Origin: Mrakia gelida
Lineage: Eukaryota; Basidiomycota; Tremellomycetes; Cystofilobasidiales; Mrakiaceae
DNA: 64,000 nt
Direction of reading: 5' to 3'
Assembly: GCA_024345305.1 (NCBI GenBank)
Contig: BRON01000001.1
Location: forward strand, 2,728,001 to 2,792,000
The notes beneath the pieces are model-generated. The model searched no databases. It saw only the letters and a program-made list of their open reading frames with translations, and was not told where the DNA came from. Of this stretch, positions 23,309-36,160 are shown piece after piece; the first letter of the stretch is position 1, and every line of letters begins with the position of its first letter. The translations under genes and the position numbers were made by a program.

Positions 23309-23915
23309 GGTGAGTGCTTCGCCAATACAATCTCGAGCTTCGATGGTCGATTAAGGTCTGTGAGCTGACCTATTTCCTCTTTCGCTTTAGAAGACGATCC
23401 GTCTCCCTCCAATTCCGTCGCGACCGCTTTTTACTTTGCTCCATCCCTCTCCCCCCTCTCGCTAGCCTCTCCTTCTACGTATCTACATAAATTATCACCT
23501 CGTCACTATCCCACCCTCATCATCTGTTACTTGCAATCACCTCTGAACTCTCCACCTCTCGTTGACGTCGTCGTCGCCGTCTGTCGTGCTCGCATCTTTC
23601 TCCCTGGACCAGCTCTCCTCTCTTCCGCGCCTAGACTACTCAGACTACCTAGACTCATGCACTCCTCTAATTATCCCATGCTCTCACCTCTCAGCCCTCG
23701 CGCGCTGATCTCGACCTCTCAATCGCAGTTCCTTCGAAGTCGACGCGCGCGTTCGAACGGATCGAGAAAGGCATGATAGAGAAAGACGAACACAGTTCCG
23801 ATAAGAGAACGAAAGAGACTATTCCAAAAGTAGACTAGGGATACAAGTGTTACCGACCGAGACGTATAGTTTACTCCAAAGATGCGATCCAGATTGATTC
23901 TCTTCCCCCCTCCCT
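23309..23915. other. Convergent intergenic region
   Basis: 3' flanks of the F-box-like gene (plus) and the GH3 gene (minus). One intron-like segment (GTGAGTGC at 23308 to GCTTTAG at 23390, with GAGCTGACC) abuts the F-box gene stop codon, implying a 3' UTR intron or an alternative C-terminus. Otherwise no gene seen. Confidence 0.4.
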
Positions 23916-26900
23916 TCAAAGTCCAACCCAAATGAACGACTCCTTCAACTCGACCTCCCCCCTCAACCTCACATCCTTCGAGCTCGCCGCCACCCTCACC
24001 TCGAACGATCCCTTCTCAGCAACCCAGCATGCCTTCTTGTCGTCGTAGAAGCTCAACGCGTCTCGATCTAGCGAGATCTTGACAGTCGTCTTCTCGCCCG
24101 CCTTCAACGCGATCTTCTTGAACCCTTTGAGCTCCTTCTCCGGTCGAGGCAGCGAGGAGACCTTGTCTGAGATGTAGACCTGGACGATCTCGCGAGCGAA
24201 AGTGGATCCGGTGTTGGTGAGGGTGAAGGAGAGGGTGAAGGTTCCGTCGGACGCGACGAACGAGGGAAGGGAGAGGTTGGAGTAGGCGAAGGAGGAGTAG
24301 GTGAGGCCGTGACCGAAGGGAAAGGTGGTAGCGAAGCTGGGGTGACGGTATCCGACGTAGATTCCCTGCAGTCGAAACGAAAAGTCAGAAGGGGGAAGTT
24401 GAGGCGATTCGAGTCGTCGAGGACGAGCGAAGAGCGAAGGGCGAAGCAAAGACTAACCTCGTTGTAGACCACCTTTCCGTTCTCTCCCGGGAAAGAGACA
24501 AATGAAGGGTTATCGGAGAGGTGGCGACTTCAGGAAGAGCGACGGAAGATCGAAGGTCAGCATGACGTGTCGAAGGAGTATCGCGAGAAGTCGAGACTCA
24601 CGGGAACGAAACAGAAAGTTTTCCGCTGGGATCTCTCTTCCCGAAGAGCACATCGGCCAGACCACTTCCGAGATCGTTTCCTGTGGAGCGAAAAGGGAGC
24701 GCTCAGCTCGCGAGCAGAACGACGAGGAAAAGAGAAGAGAGGACGACGAGCTCACCTCCGTAGAAAGCCTGAAGAACGGTCGAAGCCTCGTTGATCCAAG
24801 GCATCTCGACGGGCATCCCAGATTGATTTACAACAACGACGTTGGAGTTGACGGCAAGAACGGACGAGACGAGCTTGTTGGCGAGTCCAGGGAGGCTGAT
24901 CGAGGAGGAGAAGAAGGAGGGACGAGGTCAAGACGCGTCTCGTCGAGGCCGAGGAAAGCTTTGAAGTGAACTCACAGAAGGTTCTTCCTGTCGTACCCCT
25001 CAGACTCCCAATCGTAGTTGAGTCCGACGACGAGAATGACAGCTGCAAGAAGGTGAGGTCAGACCTCGCTCAAGATCAAGCGATGGCGGAAAGAAAGGAA
25101 TTATCGAGCTCACCATCTGATCCCCTAGCGAGCTCGACGGCCTCCTTGACCCCCTCTCCCTCGTCTACCAGCTTCCAAGCTCCAACTCGAATCGCTCCTC
25201 GGGCGGCGAAGGGAGTAGCTGATCCGACGGGTTTCTCGTTCGTCGAGCGCACCTCGAGATGGTACCTCTTTCCAGCGACGACGTCGAACGTTCCTCGCTG
25301 GATGAAGGAGACGTCAAGACGGAAGCGAGATGTATCAGTAGATGAGAAAGTCGAAGTTGAAGCTGAGTGACTCACGACCTCAATCGATCCTTGACCTGGG
25401 AGAAAGAGACACCACGGACGGCGACGATCAGCTCTCTCGAGTCGAACAAAGTTCTGCGACGGCGGTGTGAGCCCATGGACTCACCGAAGAAGAGCTCTCC
25501 AAGTTCCTGGTTGTTGGTGTTATCGATGACGAGCTCTCTGAAAGCGAGAAAGAAGGGAGATCAGACCCTCGTTGTGGAAGTTACCGAGCGAGGCGAAAAT
25601 CGAAACGAACCCGTCGATGTAGAGGTTTCCTTGGCCTGCGATGACGATTCCAAACTCCCAGGTACCGCTTACATCCGGGGTGAAGGTTCCTGAATATCTG
25701 TTCCAGCACGTCATGTTGACGGTGGACGCTGAGACGCGAGCCAGAGAGAAAGAGGGACGCGTCCAGGTCAGCGCGTCAGACGAGAGCAGGTGAGCGCGAA
25801 TGACTCGAGGACTCACGGATATTGTCGAAGAACATGAGGTGAGACTGCTGAGTTGAGGTCTCGAAGATGGGAGCATCCTTTTGAGCTCCATCTGCTTCGA
25901 ACGGCTCGTTGTAGAACTCGACCAACGCGCCTGGCTTCCCGTTCGAGAGAGACATGACGGGCTCGATGAGAGGCTGAAGAAACAGCAACGGGAAGATAAG
26001 CGAACATTTCAACGCGCACTATGGTCATCGAGAAAGCAGAACAACTTACGAGGAAGCGATGAGTCGGCGCTCCGACCGCGTACGAAATCTCCGCTCCGAT
26101 TTCCTTCGCTGCTGCAGTAATCCCTTCGAGAGGTAGGACGGTGTAAGACGGGTTGAGCTGAGCTGATCCTCCTCCGGAAGTGAACGCGGCTTTGGCGTTG
26201 GATCCGATCACGGCAAGCTTCTTGAGAGGCTTTCCGAGAGAGGTCGACGAGAGAGGGAGCAGGGACGAGGAGTTCTTGAGAAGCACGATAGCATCGGCTG
26301 CTGAGCGACGAAGAAGCTGTGAAGGGGAAACGAAGTTAGTTGAAGCTCGGAGTTGAGGAATGGTCGGAAAAGCGAGCTCACGTCTCGGAGAGCAGGGGAG
26401 TCGACGCTCCTCTCCTCCGCGTTGAAAGGAACACTCGACTGCTGAGCTCGTCTGACCATCTCGAGAACCTGAGAAACAGAGCATCACTTCAGTAAGGTGC
26501 ACCAAGTGGAAGTGCAGAGAATGAAGGCGACTCGCCTTGACCACTCTCGCGTCGAGATCCGCCATCGTCAACTTCGTCGAGGTGAGGGCTCGACTGACAG
26601 CCGCTCCTCGAACGACGCTCGGTCCAGGCATCTCGATATCTAGACCAGCTTTGATCGAAGCGACGGTGGAGTAGGTACCAGTCCAATCGCTCATGAGGGT
26701 CCCCTCGTACTTCCATTCCTGCCGAAGGGAACGAACAAAGATCAGCGAGACGAGACGCGTCGAGAAAAGGCGAGACGGGACGAACCTTCCTCAAGATCTC
26801 GTCCAAGGTCCTCGGGTCCTCGGAGACGTGCACTCCTCCCAGCCTGTTGTAGGCAGTCATCAACGCGTGAGGGTTGCTCTTCTTGATGGCGATCTGGAAA

Positions 26901-28269
26901 GGCTTGAGGTACACCTCGCGAAGGGCTCGCTCGGAGACGATCGCGTCGATGGACATCCTGTGAAAGCGTTCAGAGAGTCAGCGGCGGAAGAAAACAAGAT
27001 TGAGGAAATGTAATCACCTCTCGAGCTCTTGATCGTTGCAGACGAAGTGCTTGATGGTGGCCTGAGGGGAAAGCACGACACAACGAAATCAGCGACGCGT
27101 CGAGGGAAGCTCTGCGGATCTCGAATCCGAAGCTCACCTGAACTCCGTTCTCTTGCACTCCGTTGATATAAGCGGCAGCAATCTCTCCGTTCAATACAGG
27201 GTCCTATCGATTGCAGATCGCGATCACAAGAAGCAGGAAGGACGAGAAAGAGTCAGCCCTCGACCTCGCTCCTCTCTCGGGATCTCGACCTCCTCTGCCG
27301 GCGGAACTCACCTCGGAAAACGACTCAAACCCACGACCTCCCAGAGGAGAGCGCTGAGTGTTCACAGTCGGCGCGAGAAGAACATGAGTCCCTGGATGAA
27401 TTCGAAGGAAACATGTCAGAAAGGATGACGAAAGGCGAGCTCCGTCGACGACTCCAAGCTGGACTGACCTTTCTCCTTGCACTCCTCTCCCAGAGCGATA
27501 CCGATCTCCTTCGCGAGATCTACATCCCACGACGATCCAAGTCCGGTGGAAGAAGGGAAACAGCTCGAAGGAGTTCCGTTGAAAACTAGAGGGAGAGGAG
27601 GAGGGGAGACGAAAAGGGAAACAGCAGATGGCGATCGATGAGCTCTTCCTTTCCTTCCTTCGTGTTTTGAGTGGGCCGTCCTGCTTCGCCTGAGCTCAGA
27701 GAAAGGGAGAACACGCACATCGTTGTCCTCGCACTCCGTTGGGTCCATCAGACATCTGAGAAAGGGAGGGGGTGGAACAGATCAACACTCCATCAGAAAT
27801 CGCGAGAAGAAGAAGCTCGAGCTCGTTGAGCTCTTCGTCCTTCCTTCTCCGATAACTCCAGCAAGGGCAGACGAAACTCACTCGAACAGCAGGGATTCCT
27901 AACCGCTCGACCTTCGCGGTGTGCCAGAAGTCAGATCCTGAGAGGAGGGAGATCTGCGAGTTGGAAGGGAAGAGAAGCAAGCGGGCTTTAGTCGGAGGGA
28001 AGACTCGAAGGATCGAAGGTCGAGGGAGGGAAAGTTGGCGGGAGAGAGCTGAGGGCTGACCTTTTCTGGGATGGTGAGCTGTAGAAGATGCAGGGAGAGT
28101 CGATGACCTAGTGAGTCAACGAGCGAGAGGGACGGAGGATGCAGAAGGGACACGAGAGAGATGGGACGATGCCGAGGGAAGGAAAGACGAAGCTCACCTT
28201 CGACAGGACCGACTGAACGTCGATGAGCTCCCCTGTACTTTGCGAGTCTCCAATCTTGATTGCTGTCAT
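23916..28269 (-). CDS. GH3 beta-glucosidase with PA14 insert, intracellular type
   Basis: Glycoside hydrolase family 3 enzyme releasing glucose from beta-glucosides. Start [20 protein letters not shown] (ATG 28269), then [20 protein letters not shown] and [13 protein letters not shown], the [20 protein letters not shown] block, [12 protein letters not shown] and the nucleophile motif [13 protein letters not shown]. The second domain has [33 protein letters not shown]; a PA14 domain is inserted at [20 protein letters not shown] to NLYIDG; then [35 protein letters not shown] and a fibronectin-III-like C-terminus ending SFIWVGL (TGA 23916). No signal peptide, so a cytosolic enzyme like bglI/bgl1-type fungal proteins that act on imported disaccharides. 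More than 15 exons. The Zn2Cys6 regulator gene ends 386 bp upstream on the same strand. Confidence 0.93.
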
Positions 28270-28654
28270 CTATGCGGGTCAAGTTTCGTGAATGCTGATG
28301 GCGCGAGGGAAGGGAGTAGGAGAAGGGAGAGAGCTGGAGAGAAGGAGATGGTGGTTGGTGGGCATCGGTGAATTCAAGATCCAGGAACGGCGATTTCTTG
28401 CGGGTCCACCTCGGAGCTTCACGCTGTAGAATTATCAGCATCCTATCAGAAGATGCGTCCGCGAAGACCTGTGCGAGATGTTTGCGTCGGTCGTCGGTCC
28501 TTGGAGATCTGTCGCGTCGCGTCGTCGTCCTCCCGCTCGAAGTCAGGTGTCGCTCGCTCTTCTGACTCGGAGCTATACAGAGCAGCGCTCGTTCCAAACC
28601 ATACTGATATAAACATGAGCTCGAGATACACGACAGTTGAAACGACGAGAAAAT

Positions 28655-31600
28655 CTAGTTTTGAAGAAGGAAATCGAACGACCCCGTCCCTCCCTCGCTG
28701 AACAGCTCCTCCCAACCTCCTCCCTCGTTCAATCCCATCACCCCTTCCATCTCGAGCGACTCATATACCTTCTCCGTATCCAGCTGCGTTTCCGAGGTAG
28801 ACGAGGTCGGAAGCATCGCTCCCTCCTCCGGAATCCGACGCGTCGAGGAAAGGTTGGGATCGATTCGAGACGTTGAGAACGATGGCTGAACCTCCGAAGC
28901 TTGACTTCGTTGCTGAGAGAGCTTGAATATAGGAACCGACGAGGTTGACACCGGACTGTAGAAGTCCAGGCGAAGCGGCTCCGTCGACGCGTCGGGAGGA
29001 GGGAAGTAGAGGGAGTTGGCGAGAAGGTTTGAGACGCTCGCGGTGGCGATGGGTGTGGAGCGAGGTAGGGTGGGTTCTGACGGCGGCTTTGGAAAGGGTG
29101 GTGAGATGGGAGTTGTAGGAGGAGCGAAGGTGAGGAGGGATCGGATGAGTTGGGCGTGGAGGGCGATCGTGTTTGAGGGATGAAGTGTTGCTGCTTCGAG
29201 AGCGTCGGCTGCTCGACGGATGCCTTGGAAGATCGCAGAGGAGGATGGGTCGAGGAGGTCGAGGAGTTGGGCTTTAAATATCTGATGGGAAGAGGGAGGA
29301 GAAGGAAGCGAAGAGTCAGCAAAAGAAAGACGCGATGGGAAAGGGGAACTCAACTCGTCGGAGGAAGAAGGTTGGATAGGAGAAGAAGAGATGGAACGAG
29401 TCCCTGTGAGGAGAGAAGAAAACACAGGTATGTCAGAGGGTCGAAAAAGGAGGAGATCGAGAGAAAGAGAGCTCACGGCGCGTAGCACAGCACGACCGCT
29501 GGGACCGTCGCCAATCGACTCAGCATCTCGAACGAAGCCTGAATGCAGCACTCGAGAGCCTCCTCCTTCTCCGAGGTGAACTTGGGCGCATTGACAGGAA
29601 GAGAGAGGATCTGGAAGAGCCAGTGTTGAGCGATCTGGTTGTCGACTCAGAGTCAGCGAGGTGAAACACGATGCGAAGGATGAACGCGATGGACGCGACG
29701 AGATAAGACGACTCACCTGCAGTTTCCCGTGGTTGACGTAGTTGGTGATGATAGAGATATCGTTTGGACTATCTGAGACGAGAGAGAGAAGCAGAGGAAG
29801 TGATCAGCTTGCGTCGAACGCAAGAGGAAAAAGGAACGTCGTCCAGTTACTCACCTCCTTTCAATCCCCAGCGTTGTCCCCATTCCTCCAGCTCAGACTC
29901 TGCAGCCACTACAGCCTCTCTAAGGTTAAAGGCTCCTTCCTTGAGAATCGAATCGTATCTCGAAACCAAGCGACGAAGCTCGGCGAGCGCGACGAGTCTT
30001 GAGTCGAACTCGGTGGCGACTGAGTTGAGGTGGAAGGTTGAGCTGGGAACGAGAGTAATACAGCGTTAGTCAAAGCTGGAGAAAGTAGGAGCGTTGTGAC
30101 GGCCTGGAAGTCAAGCGAGGCGAGGCGATGAACCTTTCAACAATCGTCGCGTCTTCGTCTCCGACCATCGTCGCCTTGAGTTCCTGTCCGTACTTCGAGA
30201 CCCTTCGATCGACGATGTACGCCATGAGCCACGTACGAGTCCGATTCTGGTTGTGTCGAGCGTCGAGCTGAGGGAGAGGCTGACCGAGGTTGAGTTCCAT
30301 CGCGAGACGGCTGCGAGTGCAGAGCACAAAAGAAGGTCGACGCGTCGAGTAAGGAGAGGCACGAGTCTTCCGGGCGATCAAGACGAGCAGCTCACCATGC
30401 AAGACCCAAGAGCACGTAAGATTGCTCGTCGGTAGGTTCCTGGAGGTGGAGGTGAAGGGGCGAGGAAACAAGTCAGCTGAACGAAAAAGAGAGGGAAGCG
30501 AGGGGAGCGGGGGGGACGAAAGACGAACCTTGTACTCGACCATCAAGAGCCTGAAGCGGGAGAGGTAAAAAGTCGGCAGTGTACCCTTGTCATCTGTGAA
30601 TCGAGAGAAACTCACAAAGCTTGCACAGACTCTATCAAATGGGTTCCGTCGTCTCCAACGATCCTGAGCATCTGATCCTTCGCGAGACCGAGGACCCTGG
30701 CTCTCGTCTCGATCTCAGGCGAAGGAGAGAACTTGAGAGCGACCGAGAGGATGGTGCAAAAGAGTAGTTGGCTCGTGGATCGAACGTAGTCTGGACAAAG
30801 GCAGAAGGGAGCGCGTCGTCAGATTCAGTGGAGTCGAGAGCGTCGAACTTGAACGCGGGATGGAGGAGGCGAAGGCTGAGCTCACCGTGCGTGTGAAGTG
30901 TCTCATCGAAGAGAGGCATCCGAGGGTTGATCATGGCCATGAAACTGATTCAATGCAGATTGAAATGGGTCAGCCATGAGCTCGAGTCGAGCAGCAAAGA
31001 CGGGAAAACGAGACTCACAATCGAAACAGCTCCTTTGAATCCTCCTCTGAAAGATATCTCAGCTCTATAGGATCCTCTCGGAAGAGAGGCAAGTCGGTGG
31101 GACGACCTCTCCTGATATCCTCGTCGGCGTCTACGGCGAAGAACTGAGCGAGGCTGCTGGAGGAGGGACGAGGAGGAGGGTCGATGTTCTGTGGAGGGGA
31201 GAGTTGCAGTCGAGCGCTGAGCGTGGACGAGGTTGGGAGAGAGTCGAGAGGTGATGATGATGATGTCGATGAGGAGGAGGAGGAAGATGCAGAAGAGGGT
31301 GTGGGTGGGCTCTGAGGCGCTTTTGGGGGTTGAGGGAGGGAGGGAGTGTGCTGAGGAACGGAGCGAGGTTGAGCCGGAGCAGTTTCCTTTGGCTTGGACT
31401 CCTTCTTCTTCGATTTGGGTTTGAGCGATGCTGAAGGTCTGTAAGAGAGTATGCATCCAAGGCAAAGCGGTTCAGAGGGGATGTCAGCTCTGAGACGAAG
31501 AGGAGACGAAGAGACGTTGTCGAAGGGAACGAAAGCGAGCTCACCCTCGCAAGCTTCCAACCTTCCTCCCTCTCCTATGGTCCATACTGATACAGTCGTG

Positions 31601-32013
31601 ACCTCCTCTGACGCATCTTGAGCATGAGCTCTCCCCTTCTGAAGCAGGTCCAGGGCAGCGAGCCTACAAGGAAGAAGAGAAACAAAACGCCGAAGGTGAG
31701 GCTATCTCGTCGAGCTCATCCTCCGTTCCCTCCCCTCCCTCTCCCCAGCCCGCCCGCTCTCGTTTCACTCCACCTTCCAGCTCAGCGAGGGATGCGTACC
31801 TTCAAACCTCGACACCTTGTGCAAGCGCTGGTGAGCCGAAGTAGCGAGAAGCAGACCTGGTCAGACTGAGTCTCAACTGGACGAAGGAGGGAGCCAAGTC
31901 GAACGAGGGCGAGCTCGAAGGCAAGACGACGGGACTCACACCTTCTGCTTCGACTTCTCCTTCGAAAGGTTCGAGCCAGATGCCATCTCGGAAGGAGGAG
32001 AAGAGTCGTCCAT
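28655..32013 (-). CDS. Zn(II)2Cys6 transcription factor with fungal TF domain
   Basis: Nuclear DNA-binding regulator. N-terminus MDDSSPPSEMASGSNLSKEK, then the binuclear zinc cluster assembled from two exons: ACTRCRGLKARCPGPA and SSCSRCVRGGHDC, giving Cx2Cx6C-x10-Cx2Cx6C, followed by basic MDHRRGRKVGSLRG. A Pro/Ser/Lys-rich linker (KPKSKKKESKPKE) leads to a regulatory domain with VDADEDIRRGRPTDLPLFRE, RNTRTW-type motif HNQNRTRTWLMAYIVDRRVS, and helices such as HLIESVQAL and IAQHWLFQ-like segments. C-terminus is acidic/Ser-rich, ending GGTGSFDFLLQN (TAG 28655). The NRTRTW...DR core resembles Aro80-group factors, a weak hint only. Start chosen at 32013; acceptor-like sequence just upstream could extend the leader. 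Targets unknown; the neighbouring GH3 gene is a candidate by position. Confidence 0.82.
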
Positions 32014-32877
32014 GCTTAGCGAGCCAGTGTGGTGGTGGTTGAGGTCTTCCCTCTGACTCGAAGGCTGAAAGATAAGGCTTCGGGGATGGCGTAGACTCAG
32101 CCGGCCGGCAAGATCAAAACAACGAAAAGAAAAACTGCTTTGGGAAGGAAGAGAGGGGAGGGCAGACTTGAGGTGGCTCGTGAGGAGATCTTGCCTGAGA
32201 AAGAGGTATGACTCGCTTCTTGCTTTCGTGAACTCGAGAAACACTATGGACTGGCGACGCGTCGCGACGTCGAGACTTCGTCGCCTCCTCTTCATTTCGA
32301 CTGGGTTTAACTTCCTTCGCTGCGCTAGCGAACCAAATAGCACTCTCTAGCGTTTCGTTTGGGGTTCAGAGTCATTTTCAGCTTCCGAGCGAGAAGAATG
32401 GCTTGACGAGAAGGCGAGAACGAAATGTTGCTGGCGCACACAGAGTAGATTCTGGTCGCGACTGGCAGATATTCTCAGATGTACAGCTATGATCTCCAGC
32501 CTCTCCAAGAGCTGGCGGAAGCGATTTTCTGCAGGAGAGACAAGGAGGGGCAGAAGGCAGGGCTGTTGCTGAGCTCGACGACTCCTGCCCTGCTCTTCCC
32601 TCTCTCTCGTCTCTCGAAGTCCCCATCCGAAGTCCCCAATCCACCACCCACCCTTCTTTCCTCGACGCTCGCTCTTTTGTTTCTCCCTCCTCTATGCTCT
32701 GCTCACGGCCGATGACTTGCGAGATGGGACTGATCAGCCAAGTCGAGGAGAAAAGAGAATCCCATCTCGACTGACAGCCTCCTCCTTCGTCCGTCCTCCT
32801 CCGTCCTCTCCTTCATCCAAAATGTTAGACTCGTCTTCCTTCTAGCACCCCAACCACCACATCCTTCGACACTCCAA
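32014..32877. promoter_or_regulatory. Divergent intergenic region
   Basis: 864 bp between the transcription-factor start and the gene at 32878. Minus-strand intron-like sequence (acceptor ATCTTTCAG at about 32066) suggests a 5' UTR intron for the transcription factor. No gene recognised. Confidence 0.4.
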
Positions 32878-33997
32878 ATGGATCCTCAGTCTTTCAGCTA
32901 CTCAGCCTCGGGATTCCTTCTCTCTCAACCTCCTCAAGGAGGGAGGCTGACGGGGACGAAGCGAAGGAAGGACGAGCTCAGCTCGAGCGGAGACGACGAT
33001 GGATCAGGATGGTTCAACGTCGCAGGAGAAGGTTTCGATAACGGAGACATCAAGAGACAAAGGTACTCACAAGATAGCTCTACTTCTTTTGGTGAGTTTG
33101 ACTGGCCAACCTCGTCCTTCTTGCCCTTCCAAAGCATTCGAACGAAGCTCACCTCCTTCTCCTCCCTCCCTCTCCTCTCCCTCCTCAGGCTTCGACCCCT
33201 CAACCACAACCCTCCCCCCTTACCTCGACTTCTCCACCTCCACCCTCCTCCACCGACCTTCCGACTCCTCCTCAGCATCCTCTCACTCCGGTTCCTTCTC
33301 CAGTACCTCCCCCTTCACTCCAACCCTCGTCCCCTCCCCGACCGATTGCAACCCCTCCTTGGTCGACGCCTCAGCTCAACAGACGTGGGGAAGCTTGCCT
33401 TCCGGCGGAGAGGATGGAGGGCTCATGGATGAGGACACTATGGGGCTGGGAATATGGGATTGGGTGCACGAAGCAAGAGAGGGAGGGCAGAAACAACAGC
33501 GACTACAACGGCCTTCGGACTCAACGACGAGCAGCAGCTTCAACCCTCATCCTCCTCCTCCTCCCAACGATCAACTCTCCAACCCCGAAGCTCTCCTCAA
33601 CTACTCCTTCACCTTCGATCCCCCCTACACGTCCCTCTCCGTCGCTGCAAACGCTCAGCCACCCCCTATCACCTTCGCACCTCTTCCTTCCACGCGACGA
33701 CAACAACCTCTTCCTCTTCTCCGCGCTCAAGCAGCACGCCCCACCCTTCAACGCAACCCAACCTTCTCCATCCATCCTCGACCGTCTTCAGCATCTTCCT
33801 CCTCCTCCTCTCGACACCAACCCGTCGCCGTCGCCGCCGTCCCTCTTCGTCTTCCGCTCGGAGACTCAGGAGGAGGAGGAGCGAACGTGCTCTTCGCTGC
33901 CGAAGTGGACAGGACGATCGTTCGAGACTCGCAGACCTTCCAGCTGCAGGGGTGGTGCTTGGAGATGAAGAAGAAGAGGAAGGCGGGTGGGTTCTGA
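32878..33997 (+). CDS. Hypothetical Ser/Pro-rich protein
   Basis: Two exons: MDPQSFSYSASGFLLSQPPQ...SQDSSTSFG and, after a 98-nt GTGAG...CTCAG intron, [18 protein letters not shown] onward to WCLEMKKKRKAGGF (TGA 33995). The protein is low-complexity throughout: Ser/Thr/Pro-rich, a basic TKRRKDELSSS patch near residue 30 that could act as a nuclear localisation signal, and a short hydrophobic/acidic segment MDEDTMGLGIWDWVHEAREG. C-terminal 40 residues (ANVLFAAEVDRTIVRDSQTF...) look more ordered. I recognise no domain. Divergent from the Zn2Cys6 factor and possibly itself regulatory, but that is guesswork. Confidence 0.7.
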
Positions 33998-34381
33998 GCG
34001 AACGATGGAGGAGGGAGGAGGAGGTTCGACGCGTTTCGAGGAGCAGCTTTTCTTTCGTTTAGACATGTGTTTTTAGGCTTTGTTGCAGTAGATTGTCAAA
34101 TTATTTGCTTGCTCTTGAACTCAGCTCCAGTCCAGCTTTTCCTCAGTACGAGTACAACCTGAGAGAAGGGCAGAGACGCACGCTCGAGATTCGAGCGCTT
34201 TCTTCCCTCGACTCCTCGAGACCCTTCTACATTTTTTGGAAGAACGAACCGTTCACGTCGTGGCACCGAGGGTCTCGCTTTCCGTTTCTGTCCTCTCGAA
34301 GAAGAAGGAAGCCAACGCGCAAAGAAGTGAAGTTCATCCATCGTCGAAAATCGAGAAGCAACGCGTCGTCCCTTCCTCCTT

Positions 34382-35127
34382 TTACTTGTTTCCATGACCC
34401 ATGTGAAGCTTCTCGGCGATCTTGCCTGAAGGTGAGCAAAGTCAAAGACGAAAACGAGTCAGTCCGAACTCGAGAAGCGGAAGCAACGCAGATCGCAAAA
34501 CCCACCAACAACTCCGCCTCCTCCTCCCATCGCGTCCTCTCCGTCCCTCTTCCCCATTCCTCCGGTTCCCTTCACTCCCCCAGGGATGGTGTTGTTGATT
34601 CCAGTTCCCTCTCCTCCAGAGTACGAGGTTCCTCCTGCTCCCGGAGCGGACTCCTCTCGAGGCTGAGGCAAGCCGTCTCCCTTGGATCCGATCGAGACGT
34701 CGACGTTCGAGGGGTCGACGGTTCGTTTGTGGTCGGAAACGCTGGAAGAGAGGAAGGAGAAGCAAGAGTTAAGTTGAGGACGAGGGGTAGGAGAGGAGGG
34801 AACGAGAAGGACTCACTGGGTCGATCCAGGCTGCTCGTCGAATCGATCTCCTCCCTGAACTCCCGACTTGGTGATTCCGCCAGCTTCGTCTCCCAGGTTT
34901 CCCTCGAACCCTCTGCTCGAGGAAGTGGTGTCGCTGGTGGGAGGAGCGACGTGAGAGTGGGAGTGGGAGTGAGCATCGGTGTGGGCGTGAGCGTCGGTGT
35001 GAGAGTGAGCGTGGGTGTGAGTAGGAGTGGAAGAGGAGGTCGAGTCGTCGTGAAAGATGTCCCTCGAAGGGTCGGACGAGGTGGTGTTCGAATCGGCGGA
35101 GGAGTAGGTGTTGTCGAAGGAAGACAT
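34382..35127 (-). CDS. Small His-rich repeat protein, unknown function
   Basis: About 200 residues in three exons. MSSFDNTYSSADSNTTSSDP (ATG 35127), then a striking stretch of alternating His: THTHAHSHTDAHAHTDAHSH, followed by SHSHV. The middle is Gly/Ser-rich (GDEAGGITKSGVQGG, GAGGTSYSGGEGTGINNTIP, AMGGGGGVVGG) with a segment DHKRTVDPSNVDVSIGSKGD. The last small exon GKIAEKLHMGHGNK ends at TAA 34382. The short GK-AEK-HMG end and the overall hydrophilic, glycine-rich composition resemble small stress-induced fungal proteins; the His array could bind Zn, Ni or Cu. Function not assignable. Converges with the Ser/Pro-rich protein gene. Confidence 0.72.
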
Positions 35128-36160
35128 GGTTGAGAAGAGGGGTGTGATGTTGGTTGGGTAAGTTGGGAAGTGGAGTGGGGGTTGGGAGGGAAGAACACAG
35201 GGAGGGAGGGAAAGGGAAAGGGACGAAGCCAAGGGGTGGAGCGATGGGGCGAGGTGACGTTTCGACTCTTGACGCGTTCGTCCTTTTCGGTCCCCTTCTG
35301 AACGAAATCCATATCACAGAGAGAAGAGGAGAGGTCAGCTTTGTTTGGTTCGTCGGGGCTGAAATACATGAAGCAATAGAGATCGAACCTCACGGCGAAG
35401 AAGAAGAGGAACGAACGAAGCTCGCGTCGAACTAGCCGAGGAGGATCTTGAGATGCTGAAGAAGGAGGACTGCAGATTCACTGAGAACCTGAGAGACGCT
35501 TGACTGCGACGGTGTTGGAGCTGTAGGAACGGGGCAAGAGGTCGAACGAGGGGAAGGAAGCAGAGGAGGAGGGAGGCTGAAGATGGTGAGCTTCGCTCGA
35601 GTTTCTCGCCTTCGCATGTCTCCCTTGTTGCGAGATCAGCATCGAAGGGGTAGAGAAACACGTGTTACATCATGGTCCTGTAACTATAGAGGAAGAAAGA
35701 TCCGCTCTTCGAGGCTTGTGCTCGGTGAATCGACGAGAAAGATGATGGGGAGGAGGTCGAGTCGAGAGGGGGCGAGGGCTAGAGACTCCGCCAGAACGAC
35801 AAATTTGAGCTTGATGGAACATTTTAGAGTCGGGATGGCGGCCGAAGAACACCCGGAAGAGCTGGGAGAAGAGGCTAGATGTCTCAATGACATTGCAGAC
35901 CTCTGAGGACTGTCAGCGTTGGTGGACTCGATTGAAGGAAGGACTTTTCGAGCTCACGGCGCGGACGCTTCTCTTTCCCTTCGCCTCCCACCCTCTCGAC
36001 ATACTTTTCTTCTCGACTCACCGTACTGCGCTCCTCAATAAAGTCCTTCTTAAGTGCTCGACCCTCTGGCTGAGCTGCAGGGGGCGAGGATCGAATCGTC
36101 GAGCTCATTCATCCTCGCATCCTCCCTCCTTCCTTCCTCCCTGCCTCACCAGCCCTCATC
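35128..36160. other. Intergenic, no supported gene
   Basis: About 1 kb upstream of the His-rich gene. Minus-strand segments with GAGCTCAC/AGGTCAGC words look like 5' UTR introns of that gene, but I could not build any protein-coding exons here. Confidence 0.4.
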
